Assembly: GCA_036501845.1 (NCBI GenBank)
Contig: DASXZO010000057.1
Location: forward strand, 1 to 12,396
DNA: 12,396 nucleotides
Origin: JBBREP01 sp036501845
Lineage (GTDB): Bacteria; Actinomycetota; Acidimicrobiia; IMCC26256; PALSA-610
Direction of reading: 5' to 3'
In this document: piece by piece, positions 5,205 through 12,396 of the stretch
How the letters are laid out: each line of letters starts with the position of its first letter
How positions within the stretch are numbered: position 1 is the stretch's first letter
Position numbers and translations under genes: made by a program
Notes under the pieces: generated by a model
Told to the model about the DNA's origin: nothing
Databases searched by the model: none
What the model saw: the letters and a program-made list of their open reading frames with translations, nothing else

Positions 5205-8200
5205 ATGAACGCGCGGATTGAGCTGATCGGGCGGTTGCGCCTGGTCGGACCCCACGAATCGGTCGATGCGGCCGAACTCGGCGGCACGCGAGCGCGCGCC
5301 GCACTCGCCTTTCTCGTGCTGCACCGAGATGTCGATGTCGACACCGAGCGGCTCGCGACCGTCCTGTGGGAAGGCGAGCGACCGTCCACCTGGTTCGCAG
5401 GCTTGCGCAACACACTCACGCGAGTGCGGCGCGGTCTGCAGACCGCCGGCATCGAGGGAGTCAGGCTCGATTCGCGTGAAGGCCATGTGCGGCTCGGCCT
5501 CACCGACGACGTGGTGGTCGACATCGACGAGGCCCAGCCACTGCTCGAGCGGGCCGAGCGAGCACTCGTCGCGGGCGATCACGCCACGGCCGACCGGCTT
5601 GCCGCGGTGCTCGTGGAGCTGGTCGAACGGCCATTGCTTGCCGAGCTCGATGGTGAGTGGTTGGAGGACCACCGGCGCGGCTGGGATCTACTGCGCGCGC
5701 AGGCCCTGGAAGTAGCGATGCGCGCGGCGGTGGCAACGCGGCCGCGCGTCGCGATCGAGCACGCCGAGCGGGTGCTCGCCGCCGACCCGTTTCGCGAAGA
5801 GGCGTATCGCGCGCTGATGCAGGCCCATCTCGCGTTGGGCGAGCGCGCCGCCGCGCTCGACGTGTACCGCCGCGCCCGGGAACAGCTCAGCACTGAGCTC
5901 GGGATCGACCCGAGCGACGCGACCGAGGCCGTGTATCACGAAGCGCTCGGAGCAGCGCCCGCGCTGGAGCACGGAGTGACCGGAACGCGGAGCGACATAC
6001 CGATTGCCGGACGGTCGGAGGAGCTCACACGCCTCGACAATTGGTGGAGCGGTGTGCCGCGACGGTCGGTGCGTGTGGCGGCACTCTCCGGCGAGCCCGG
6101 CATCGGCAAGACGCGGCTCGCCGACGAGTTCGCGACGGGTCTGATCGCGCAAGGCGCCACGGTGCTCTACGGACGATGCGACGAAGGCGGGCGCATCCCG
6201 CTGCAACCGTTCCGTGATGTGGCCGCGTTCGCGCGACACACCGCGGTGCCGCCGTGGTTGCGCGCCGACTCCGCGGACGATTCGGTGCAGATGCTCGATC
6301 ACGACGACCCCGATGCTCGCAACCGCGCGCTGGATGCCGTCGCCGGTTGGCTGAGCACGCTGGCCAACGAGCACACAGCGATGCTCGTGATCGACGACCT
6401 GCACTGGGCCGCGCCGCAGACGCTGATCACGATCCGCCGGCTCCTGCGCACGCAACCCGAGTACGGCTTCGGCATGCTCGTGACCTATCGCGGTGCCGAT
6501 GTGACTCTGGGCCATCCGCTCGTGGAACTGCTCGCCGACCTGCGCCGAGCCGGCGTACTCGACGAGATGCCGATCGAAGGACTCGATGTAGATGCCGTGG
6601 GAGAGATCGCGGCGTGCATGTGCGGCGCGCCTCAGGCGTTCGGTGCCGTTGCACCCCTGCACGCGGCGACGGGCGGCAACGCCTTCTTCGTGACCGAAGC
6701 GCTGGCGCAGCTCCGAGACACAGGCGTCGCGCTGAGCGATGCGTCGGTCGACGGGTTGCTGTCGCCAGGTATCCGGCACATGACCGACGCGCGGCTCGGT
6801 CGATTGCCCGCCGACGCTCGCCGCGTCCTCGAGACCGCGGCACTGCTCGGCCACGAGTTCGACGTGGTGTTGCTCGCTCGTGCGACGGGGCGCGCGCTCG
6901 ACGACGTGTTGGTGTCGCTCGACGAAGCGGCACGCGCAGGACTCGTGAGCGTGGTCGATGACATGCCCGGGCGATGCCGGTTCGCGCACCATCTCGTGGT
7001 GGCCGCGCTCGCGGACAGCATGACGCCGCTCCGCCGAGTGGCGACGCACCGCAACATCGGCCTCGCGCTCGAGAGCGAGCCAGAAGGCCAACTCGTCGAC
7101 CTGGCGTGGCACTTCACCGAGGCCGCCACGATGGGGAGCCAGTCGCGTGCGGCGCGTTACGCACGGGCTGCCGCGCAAGAGGCTGTGCGGCTGTACGCCT
7201 ACGACGAGGCCGTCACGATCCTGCAGCGCGCCCTCGCCGCGGGTGTGCCGGACGCGGTGCGGGCCGAGGTCCTCATCGATCTCGGAGACGCGCAATGGTG
7301 GGCCGACGATCATGCCGGCGCGCACGGCACCTTCCGCGAAGCCGAGGCACTCGCGGCCCGCGCCCACGACGCGGACGCGCAGGCGTTGGCTGCGCTCGGG
7401 GCGGCGCGCCCGCGACCAGGCGCCACCACCGTTCTCAGCGACGCCGCGAACGTGCCGTTGTTGCAACGCGCGCTCGGCGCGCTCGAGGAAGACGAGGTCG
7501 ACCTGCGGCTGCGACTGTCGGGGGTCCTGGCGCTCCATACCACTGACGACCACGCGCGCCAGGGCCACGCGCGCCGCTCCATGGCGCTCGCCGATCGGGC
7601 GTCCGGCGGACCGTCGATCGCCGCGGCGTTCGACGCCTCGCGTGTGGCGTTGTGGTCGCCGCGCGACGTGGAGGATCGGCTGGCCTTTGCGTTGCGTTCA
7701 CTCGAACGGACCGTGCTCGAACCATCCGCGCGCACGCACGTTGCGTTGAGCGCAGCAGGCGACCTGTTGCAACTGGGTCGCAGGCCGGAGGCGGAGGCAC
7801 TCGTCGCCGAGCATCGCGTGGCGGCGGGCGAGCATCGCCAACGTCGGGTGCTGTGGGAGTTGGCGGTGTGGGATGGTCTCATCGCGGCGCTCGATGGCGA
7901 TCTGGCGCGAGCATCGGGAGCGAACGCTCGCTCGCTCGCGCTCTGGCAGGACGAGCCTGACGGCGACGCGGTCGTCGTGTTTGGCCTGCAGTCGTCAGTG
8001 GTCGCGTGGTGGAACGGCGAAGCCGAGCACATGCTCGCGACGTCCGAGGCGGCCGCTGCCATCGACCCCGCGCTCGGCGTGTACAGGAGTGCGTCTGCGC
8101 TGGCGTTGCACGACCTGGGCCGGTTCGACGACGCGATCGACGCGGTGCGGGAATTTACGGCCCAGCCCGTGTGCGGGCTCCCGGCGACCACGGCCCACGT

Positions 8201-8618
8201 GTTGGCGGCGGTGCTGCTCGCCGACGCGTGCGGACGCCTTGGCCTCGCCACGGATGCCGCGCTCCTCCTCGAGGTCGTCGCGCCGATGGAGCGACAGTGG
8301 GTGGCACTCAGCGGCCCCGGCGTCGATGCGGGCCCGGCTGATCGCGGGCTCGGATGGCTCCACTTGGCGCTCGGTGATCACCAACGTTCGGCGCAGTCGT
8401 TCGCGTCGGCCGCGGCGATTGCCGAATCGATGGGCGCGCCCCTGTGGCACGCCATGGCGCGCCTCGGCGTGGCGCGAGCCACTGCGGCGGCCGATCCCTC
8501 TGCAGCGCATGCCATCGTCGACGAGGTCACGGCGACTCCCGCCGCGTCGGCGCCGCGCGTTCGCACCGAGATCGATGCGCTGTACGCCACGCTCGGCCCT
8601 GCACTGCGAGGTCATTGA
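5205..8618 (+). CDS. AfsR/SARP-type transcriptional regulator: winged helix, BTAD, AAA/NB-ARC-like ATPase, TPR-like C-terminus
   Basis: This 1137-residue protein has the full AfsR-type layout. Residues 1-100 form an OmpR-like winged helix (GRLRLVGPHESV, ERLATVLWEGERP, LRNTLTRVRRGL). Residues 103-248 form the bacterial transcriptional activation domain, with helices ending in RRAREQLSTELGIDPSD. The ATPase follows from about 265: Walker A GEPGIGKTR (296-304, K302), Walker B MLVIDDLHWAAP (393-404, D397 and D398), then HAATGGNAFFVTEAL and RFAHHLVVAAL. In Walker B the usual Asp of HWAD is Ala. From about 630 to the end the sequence is Ala-rich helical, TPR-like, with no C-terminal LuxR helix-turn-helix. 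ATG at 5205 was chosen because the winged helix starts there and AGGTGG precedes it; the frame is open back to 5034 but that part is low-complexity. Family members activate secondary-metabolite or stress genes, often after phosphorylation. Its targets are unknown; the divergent membrane-protein gene is a candidate. It ends convergently, overlapping the sulfatase gene by 7 bp. Confidence 0.92.
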   Translation: MNARIELIGRLRLVGPHESVDAAELGGTRARAALAFLVLHRDVDVDTERLATVLWEGERPSTWFAGLRNTLTRVRRGLQTAGIEGVRLDSREGHVRLGLTDDVVVDIDEAQPLLERAERALVAGDHATADRLAAVLVELVERPLLAELDGEWLEDHRRGWDLLRAQALEVAMRAAVATRPRVAIEHAERVLAADPFREEAYRALMQAHLALGERAAALDVYRRAREQLSTELGIDPSDATEAVYHEALGAAPALEHGVTGTRSDIPIAGRSEELTRLDNWWSGVPRRSVRVAALSGEPGIGKTRLADEFATGLIAQGATVLYGRCDEGGRIPLQPFRDVAAFARHTAVPPWLRADSADDSVQMLDHDDPDARNRALDAVAGWLSTLANEHTAMLVIDDLHWAAPQTLITIRRLLRTQPEYGFGMLVTYRGADVTLGHPLVELLADLRRAGVLDEMPIEGLDVDAVGEIAACMCGAPQAFGAVAPLHAATGGNAFFVTEALAQLRDTGVALSDASVDGLLSPGIRHMTDARLGRLPADARRVLETAALLGHEFDVVLLARATGRALDDVLVSLDEAARAGLVSVVDDMPGRCRFAHHLVVAALADSMTPLRRVATHRNIGLALESEPEGQLVDLAWHFTEAATMGSQSRAARYARAAAQEAVRLYAYDEAVTILQRALAAGVPDAVRAEVLIDLGDAQWWADDHAGAHGTFREAEALAARAHDADAQALAALGAARPRPGATTVLSDAANVPLLQRALGALEEDEVDLRLRLSGVLALHTTDDHARQGHARRSMALADRASGGPSIAAAFDASRVALWSPRDVEDRLAFALRSLERTVLEPSARTHVALSAAGDLLQLGRRPEAEALVAEHRVAAGEHRQRRVLWELAVWDGLIAALDGDLARASGANARSLALWQDEPDGDAVVVFGLQSSVVAWWNGEAEHMLATSEAAAAIDPALGVYRSASALALHDLGRFDDAIDAVREFTAQPVCGLPATTAHVLAAVLLADACGRLGLATDAALLLEVVAPMERQWVALSGPGVDAGPADRGLGWLHLALGDHQRSAQSFASAAAIAESMGAPLWHAMARLGVARATAAADPSAAHAIVDEVTATPAASAPRVRTEIDALYATLGPALRGH

Positions 8619-10204
8619 GGGATCGGTGTCGACACTGTGGCGGTAGACGGCGCCGCGGCATCGCGGCATGCCGTGGTGTCGTGACAGTTTTCGAGTGCCG
8701 ACAGCACCTTGTGGAGTTCGTCGCGTTGGGCCGTCGTCAGTTGCTGCGCGACGTTGACGAGCTCGTAGGGATCGCGAGCGATGTCGTAATACTCGATCTC
8801 GTGCTGCTTGTCGGCGTACTCCACGTACACCGCGTTGACCGGTCGCGAGAATCCCGGGAGTGACGCAGCGTCGATGCGAAGCGCCTCGTAGGTGGTGGGG
8901 TTGCTCCCGCCGCCCTCGAAGTCGGGATCCGAGGGGTCGTCGTTGCCGCCGTGGTGCTCCACGAGTGCGGCGGTTCGCCACATCGGCGCCGCGCCGCCCG
9001 GGTGCAGGAGCGGCACCAGGCTCTGACCGTCGACCGGCTGCGCCGGCGCGGCCGCGCCCAGCTGCACGAACGTCGGGTAGAGATCGGTGTTCTGGGTCAT
9101 CTGGGAAACCACGCGATCCTTCGGCACACCCGGTCCCGACACGATCAGCGGCACGCGGATATCGGTGTCGAACGCGGTCTGCTTGCCGCGGGCCAGCCGG
9201 TGCTGGCCGAGGTGATAGCCGTTGTCGGAGCTGAACACGATGTAGGTGTCATTCGTGAGGCGGCGCGCCGCGAGCGTCGCTTCGGTGTCGGCCACGAGCT
9301 TGTCCACCGACTCCACGGCCTGCGCGCGCTTGCGGTAGTTCTTGTCGAGGTTCGCGAGCTGCTTGGGCGGAAGCGCGTGCCGCTGGCCCAACCACGCCGG
9401 TGGGTTCACCACCTGCGCGTCGTACGACGGGTCGCGCGGCTCGGTGAGACCAGGGAAGTCGTTGGCGTTGCGCTTCGCGGGTGTGTACGGCGCGTGGGGT
9501 GCGAAGGTCGCGGCCTCCACGAAGAACGGCGACCCTGCATGCTGCGTGATGAACGATTGCGCATCGCGGTTGACGACGTCGACGCCGTAGTCGTTGCTGT
9601 TCTTGTATGCGTTGATCTTGCCGTTGTCGTTCAACAGGTAGTTGTACTCGAGGTAGCCGGTGCTGTTGCTCACGTGCCAGTCGGTCCAGCCCGGCGGCAC
9701 GGGCGCGGCAGACGGCGTGAACTTCGGGTCGCCGTAGCCGTTCAGGTACTTGCCGAGCATCGACGTTGCGTAGCCGGCGTTGTGAAGTGCCACCGCGAAC
9801 GTGCGCGTGTCGAGATGTTGAGTCTGGAACTTCTGGTAGCCGCCGACGGGCGGCATGTTCGACTGCACCTTCGTGTCGTGCGGGAACAAACCGGTGAAGA
9901 TCGTGGATCGCGACGGGCAGCAGAGCGAGTCGGTGACGTAATAGTTGCTGTACGTCTCGCCCTGCTTCTCGAGCGCGGTGATGTGCGGCGCGATCTGCGG
10001 CGTGACGAGGTTCCACGACAGATCGTCGGTGAGGATGAACACGATGTTGGGCTTCCGGGCGCCGGCCGCGGTGCCCGTCGACGGTTTCGTCGTGGAGTGC
10101 GAGCCCGAGCTGCGGCTGCCGCTGCTGCACGCCGCCGCGATCAGCACCGTGGCCGCTACTGCGGCCACGCCCTTGGGGATGTTCCGCATGAGGTTCGTAC
10201 GCAT
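8612..10204 (-). CDS. Secreted lipoprotein sulfatase (type I, formylglycine-dependent)
   Basis: This 530-residue protein begins with a lipoprotein signal: positive MRTNLMRNIPKG, a hydrophobic run, and lipobox LIAAAC with C26, followed by a Ser/Thr-rich linker. The mature domain starts KPNIVFILTDDLSW, whose D60 and D61 bind calcium. The sulfatase signature C95-C-P-S-R99 carries the Cys converted to formylglycine. Also visible are GKYLNGYG (K152), APHAPY (H237), SSDNGYHLGQH (D327, N328, H331) and K341. Family members remove sulfate from sugars or other esters; this one most resembles the N-acetylglucosamine-6-sulfatase-like group, but the substrate is not assigned. The tail has a Cys pair (about 40 residues from the end), as in related actinobacterial sulfatases, and a short low-complexity end. 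ATG at 10204 has only a weak AGAG ribosome site; M6 at 10189 is an alternative that also keeps the signal. No formylglycine-generating enzyme gene is in view. It stands alone, convergent with the AfsR-type gene and divergent from the protease gene. Confidence 0.93.
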   Translation of the reverse strand: MRTNLMRNIPKGVAAVAATVLIAAACSSGSRSSGSHSTTKPSTGTAAGARKPNIVFILTDDLSWNLVTPQIAPHITALEKQGETYSNYYVTDSLCCPSRSTIFTGLFPHDTKVQSNMPPVGGYQKFQTQHLDTRTFAVALHNAGYATSMLGKYLNGYGDPKFTPSAAPVPPGWTDWHVSNSTGYLEYNYLLNDNGKINAYKNSNDYGVDVVNRDAQSFITQHAGSPFFVEAATFAPHAPYTPAKRNANDFPGLTEPRDPSYDAQVVNPPAWLGQRHALPPKQLANLDKNYRKRAQAVESVDKLVADTEATLAARRLTNDTYIVFSSDNGYHLGQHRLARGKQTAFDTDIRVPLIVSGPGVPKDRVVSQMTQNTDLYPTFVQLGAAAPAQPVDGQSLVPLLHPGGAAPMWRTAALVEHHGGNDDPSDPDFEGGGSNPTTYEALRIDAASLPGFSRPVNAVYVEYADKQHEIEYYDIARDPYELVNVAQQLTTAQRDELHKVLSALENCHDTTACRDAAAPSTATVSTPIPQ

Positions 10205-10272
10205 CGCTCTGGTTTACCGAGGCCGGATGCTGGGTTGATGTCGCGACCGTCAAGAACGTGTGAGCGGGGCCG

Positions 10273-10284
10273 ACAGGAACCTGT
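10273..10284 (+). promoter_or_regulatory. Small dyad over the protease gene's ribosome site
   Basis: ACAGG-AA-CCTGT is a 5-bp inverted repeat. It contains the AGGA that most likely serves as Shine-Dalgarno and reaches into the GTG start at 10283. The arms are short and it may be chance. Confidence 0.3.
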
Positions 10285-11254
10285 GGAACCCGCCGCGCTG
10301 GCGCGCTACTGCACCGCGTGCGGCCGCGTCCTCGATGCGGCCGGCCACTGCGTGCTCGGCCACGGAGCTCCGTCGGCATCGGCGGCGCCGGCGGAACGTC
10401 TGCAGAGCGCCGCGCTCGTGCCGGCTCCGGATCCCGAATCGCAGAGCGGGTCACCGAAGCGTGGATGGGCATGGCGTCGGCCGCTCGTGGGGGTGGCGGT
10501 GGTCGCCGTCGTTGCGGTCGCGGGCTGGGCGATCCTCGATGCGCGATCGAACAACCGGAACCTTCGGAACGAGCTTGCGCGCGACAACCGCGCCGCCACC
10601 CAGCAGTCGCACGATCTCACCGCTCGGGTGCACACGCTGCAAGCCGCAGTCGACGCGACCGCGGCGCGGCTGTCGGCGCTGACGCGCAAGCCCGACGCCA
10701 CCGCGATCGCAAGCGAGACGCTCCGTTCGGTGTTCACGGTCGACACCACTGCGGACCTCGGCACCGGGTGGGTGATCCGCTCAGGGGCGAGCGGTTCCGA
10801 TCTGATCACGAACTACCACGTGGTGGCCGACGACTACGAGGACGGCATCCGTTCGGTGCGACTCACTCGTGGTGACGAGTCGTACCCAGCGACCGTGACC
10901 GAGGTCGACGTGGACAACGACCTCGCGGTGATCCACACGTCGCAGCGCTTCGCCGCCTTGCACACCAGCACCACAACGCCGGCGATCGGCGAGACGGTGT
11001 ATGCGGTGGGCTCGCCGCTCGGTCTTGACGGCACGGTGTCGGCCGGGATCGTGTCAGCCAGCCGAGTCGAGGACGGCCGCCACCTCGTGCAGTTCTCGGC
11101 CCCGATCAGTCCGGGTAATTCGGGCGGCCCAGTAGTGCGGGCCGACGGTGCAGTGATCGGCGTTTCTGAGCTCAAGGTGGTGGCGAGCGGCGCCGAAGGG
11201 TTGTCGTTCGCAATACCGACATCGACGGTGTGTGCGACGTTCGCCGTGTGCTGA
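10283..11254 (+). CDS. Membrane-anchored trypsin/HtrA-like serine protease with N-terminal zinc ribbon
   Basis: From GTG at 10283 the protein has 323 residues. It starts with a short zinc-ribbon-like segment (C10-x2-C13, then H22, C23 and H27), then a Pro/Ala linker and a basic KRGWAWRRP stretch. One membrane span (about 67-84) follows, then a coiled-coil-like stalk (about 88-135). The last part is an S1C-type protease: H179 in LITNYHVVA, D213 in VDNDLAVIH and S280 in SPGNSGGPVV, a complete triad. The basic residues before the span place the zinc ribbon in the cytoplasm and the protease outside. Unlike DegP/HtrA there is no PDZ domain: the protein ends soon after the protease domain with C317 and C323, which could pair. 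GTG at 10283 was chosen because AGGA precedes it and the zinc ribbon follows at once; ATG at 10238 would add 15 residues. It lies 29 bp before a gene with the same layout. Confidence 0.85.
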   Translation: MEPAALARYCTACGRVLDAAGHCVLGHGAPSASAAPAERLQSAALVPAPDPESQSGSPKRGWAWRRPLVGVAVVAVVAVAGWAILDARSNNRNLRNELARDNRAATQQSHDLTARVHTLQAAVDATAARLSALTRKPDATAIASETLRSVFTVDTTADLGTGWVIRSGASGSDLITNYHVVADDYEDGIRSVRLTRGDESYPATVTEVDVDNDLAVIHTSQRFAALHTSTTTPAIGETVYAVGSPLGLDGTVSAGIVSASRVEDGRHLVQFSAPISPGNSGGPVVRADGAVIGVSELKVVASGAEGLSFAIPTSTVCATFAVC

Positions 11255-11272
11255 CTCCACGTCGAGAGTGAG

Positions 11273-11282
11273 GGATCGATCC
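11273..11282. repeat. 10-bp palindrome between protease and zinc-ribbon genes
   Basis: GGATCGATCC is a perfect palindrome lying between the likely ribosome site (GAGGG at 11270-11274, which it overlaps) and ATG at 11284. It is short and may be chance. Confidence 0.3.
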
Positions 11283-11283
11283 G

Positions 11284-12090
11284 ATGGGCCAATGCAGCGC
11301 TTGTGATTCCTACAACGACGACGCGGCTCGCTTCTGTGGGGCATGCGGCGCCTCGCTGCAACCGAACGTGGCTTCGGCGCCGGTGAGCGCAATGCCGTTC
11401 GCAGAGACGAGCGGCAACGGCACCGGCCACGGCGTGTCGGCGCCAACGCCGGCGATCGCGCCCACCATCGCGTCGACGCCGAGACCGTCATGGGTGGACC
11501 AGCCCCCGGTGTCTTCGCCGGTGTCATCCCCGGCGCCGACGTCGACCTTCGGCCAGCCCCAACCCGCGCCGGCCAGCCCGCACGGAGCGAGCGCCGCGCC
11601 CGACACCGTGGCGATGCCGGTGGCCGCGCCGTTGGTCAGCGCGCCCGCGCCGCGGCGTTCTCGCACATGGATCCCGGTGCTCATCACCGGCGTGTGTGGG
11701 CTGGCGGTGGCGCTCGTGTTCCTCTTCCTCTGGCTGGGATCGCGTAGCGACGCGCACACCACGTCGAACAAGCTCGCCGCCACGCAACAGACGCTGCACA
11801 GCACGGCCAAGAACTTGAAGGCGTCGAAGCTGGCGACCACAGCGGCCAACGCGACGCTGGCGCGTGAACGCGACGCGCTCGCCACCGCCAACGGCCAACT
11901 CGCCGACGCGCAGCAGCGTGGTTCGGGCCTGCAGAACAGCATCGAGGGCTACAAGCTCTGCGGTGCCGACCTGGGCAAGTTCTTCGTGGCCGTCCAGGCC
12001 GACAACGAGGCACAGATCACCTCGACGCTGCTCACCGCCAAGATCGACTGCGACCGCATCGACCCCACGATCATTCCGCTCACTCCGTAG
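11284..12090 (+). CDS. Zinc-ribbon, single-pass membrane protein with coiled-coil stalk (hypothetical)
   Basis: This 268-residue protein starts with a textbook small zinc ribbon: C4-x2-C7, ten residues, C18-x2-C21. A low-complexity Pro/Ala/Ser/Thr linker (about 27-122) and a basic RRSR follow, then a membrane span (about 129-151). Next comes a heptad-like helical stalk rich in Ala, Thr, Gln and Asn (about 158-221). It ends in a small domain, SIEGYKLCGADLGKFFVAV to the end, with C226 and C256 that could form a disulfide. The inside-positive residues put the zinc ribbon in the cytoplasm and the C-terminal domain outside. ATG at 11284 has GAGGG nine bases upstream. The order of parts repeats that of the protease just upstream, with a different outer domain. 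I do not recognise the C-terminal domain. A role as partner, sensor or substrate of the protease is inference from adjacency and shared layout. Confidence 0.8.
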   Translation: MGQCSACDSYNDDAARFCGACGASLQPNVASAPVSAMPFAETSGNGTGHGVSAPTPAIAPTIASTPRPSWVDQPPVSSPVSSPAPTSTFGQPQPAPASPHGASAAPDTVAMPVAAPLVSAPAPRRSRTWIPVLITGVCGLAVALVFLFLWLGSRSDAHTTSNKLAATQQTLHSTAKNLKASKLATTAANATLARERDALATANGQLADAQQRGSGLQNSIEGYKLCGADLGKFFVAVQADNEAQITSTLLTAKIDCDRIDPTIIPLTP

Positions 12091-12168
12091 CGTCCACTTG
12101 TGTGGAAGCGGGCCCGCGACCTCGCGAGCTCTGGGGACGGTGCGCGTCGGTATCGTCGCCCACCGACG

Positions 12169-12372
12169 ATGCTTGCCCGCCCGCTCGCGGCGCTCGATCT
12201 TCCGCTCAAGATCCTCGTGTGGGAGGACACCGAGGGCTCGGTGTGGGTGAGCTACAACGCGCCGAGCTACCTCGAGCGCCGCTACGACCTCACCGGTGAT
12301 GCCGCCAAGCCGTTGGCTGCCGCCGAGGCGATTGCCGGCGCCCTCGTTGCGCCGGAGGGCGAGCACGCCTGA
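12169..12372 (+). CDS. DUF302-domain protein, C-terminal half only (short gene or 5'-truncated remnant)
   Basis: From ATG at 12169 this frame encodes 67 residues: ARPLAALDLPLKILVWED, then TEGSVWVSYNAPSYL and a helix to the end. That matches the second half of a DUF302 domain (LDLPLK-VWED-VSYN-YL). The usual first half, with its GLELRPT- and NP-type motif, is missing. The frame is open back to the preceding gene's TAG; a GTG at 12100 would add 23 Arg-rich residues unlike the family, and no other frame in 12091-12168 supplies the missing part. Neither start has a Shine-Dalgarno. TATCGT at 12151-12156 would be a fitting -10 for a leaderless message starting near the ATG. Known DUF302 proteins are small and of unclear function. 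It could be an expressed short form or a decayed copy. The family call is fairly sure; its being functional is not. Confidence 0.55.
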   Translation: MLARPLAALDLPLKILVWEDTEGSVWVSYNAPSYLERRYDLTGDAAKPLAAAEAIAGALVAPEGEHA

Positions 12373-12389
12373 CGCCGGTTCAGCCGGCG
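12373..12389. terminator. Hairpin directly after the DUF302 frame
   Basis: CGCCGG-TTCAG-CCGGCG is a perfect 6-bp stem with a 5-base loop beginning on the base after the stop codon. No T-run follows on either strand within the window, so it is not a canonical intrinsic terminator. Actinobacterial terminators often lack one. It could serve both strands if a convergent gene lies beyond the right edge. Confidence 0.4.
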
Positions 12390-12396
12390 CGCAACC

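Noticed and set aside
7915..7945. Short GCTC-type tandem run inside the AfsR-type gene
   Set aside because: It is only a few units of a GC-rich codon pattern within an intact frame, with no sign of a variable repeat.
10220..10253. TTGACG on the minus strand (10248-10253) as -35 of the sulfatase gene
   Set aside because: No acceptable -10 box lies 15-19 bases downstream, so a promoter cannot be supported.
8951..10282. Long plus-strand frame running into the protease gene
   Set aside because: It is antisense to the sulfatase, whose every catalytic motif is present. The plus-strand translation is Arg/Val-rich without any domain until the zinc ribbon after 10283.
12380..12396. Possible 3' end of a convergent gene (minus-strand TGA at 12380-12382)
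   Set aside because: Only four codons precede the window edge, far too few to support a coding call.
1..12396. Search for CRISPR arrays, tRNA genes, insertion-sequence ends or attachment sites
   Set aside because: No regularly spaced repeats, cloverleaf-like segments, transposase motifs or flanking inverted repeats were seen by eye. Remote or degenerate cases could be missed.

Overview
The window is GC-rich throughout, with tightly packed genes, GTG and TTG starts, a mycothiol-dependent-isomerase-type protein, an AfsR/SARP-type regulator and short zinc-ribbon membrane proteins. Together these point to a high-GC actinobacterium. A lineage such as Acidimicrobiia would fit but cannot be proved from this window. 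No tRNA, rRNA, CRISPR array, transposase or phage gene was seen.

Region 1 (1-3732, minus strand) looks like one five-gene operon. In transcription order it holds a TetR-family repressor, a DinB/MDMPI-fold protein, a stand-alone di-iron (ODP-type) metallo-beta-lactamase-fold protein, an SMP-30/gluconolactonase-family protein, and the N-terminal part of an AAA-type ATPase (probably a LuxR- or AfsR-like regulator) that runs off the left edge. The spacings are a 4-bp overlap, then gaps of 27, 52 and 14 bp. Upstream of the repressor gene lie a TTGACA -35 box and two 15-bp dyads, each matching 13 of 15 bases of the classical tetracycline operator tetO2. One dyad fills the promoter spacer and the other covers the expected start of transcription. 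This is the best-defined regulatory circuit in the window: an autoregulated, probably small-molecule-induced operon for three metal-dependent enzymes whose substrate is unknown.

Region 2 (3715-5070, minus) is a polytopic membrane protein resembling GT-C glycosyltransferases. Its stop codon lies inside the promoter-proximal operator. It is divergent from region 3.

Region 3 (5205-8618, plus) is a 1137-residue AfsR/SARP-type regulator: winged helix, BTAD, NB-ARC/AAA-like ATPase and TPR-like C-terminus. Its Shine-Dalgarno sequence sits in a perfect short inverted repeat. It ends convergently, with a 7-bp overlap, against a secreted lipoprotein sulfatase (8612-10204, minus).

Region 4 (10283-12372, plus) holds two adjacent genes with the same unusual layout: cytoplasmic zinc ribbon, one membrane span, coiled-coil stalk and outer domain. 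The first carries a complete trypsin/HtrA-like catalytic triad without a PDZ domain. The second carries a small unrecognised C-terminal domain. They are followed by what looks like only the C-terminal half of a DUF302 domain and a hairpin.

No stretch longer than 300 bases lacks a gene. The largest gap (5071-5204) holds the divergent start region described below.
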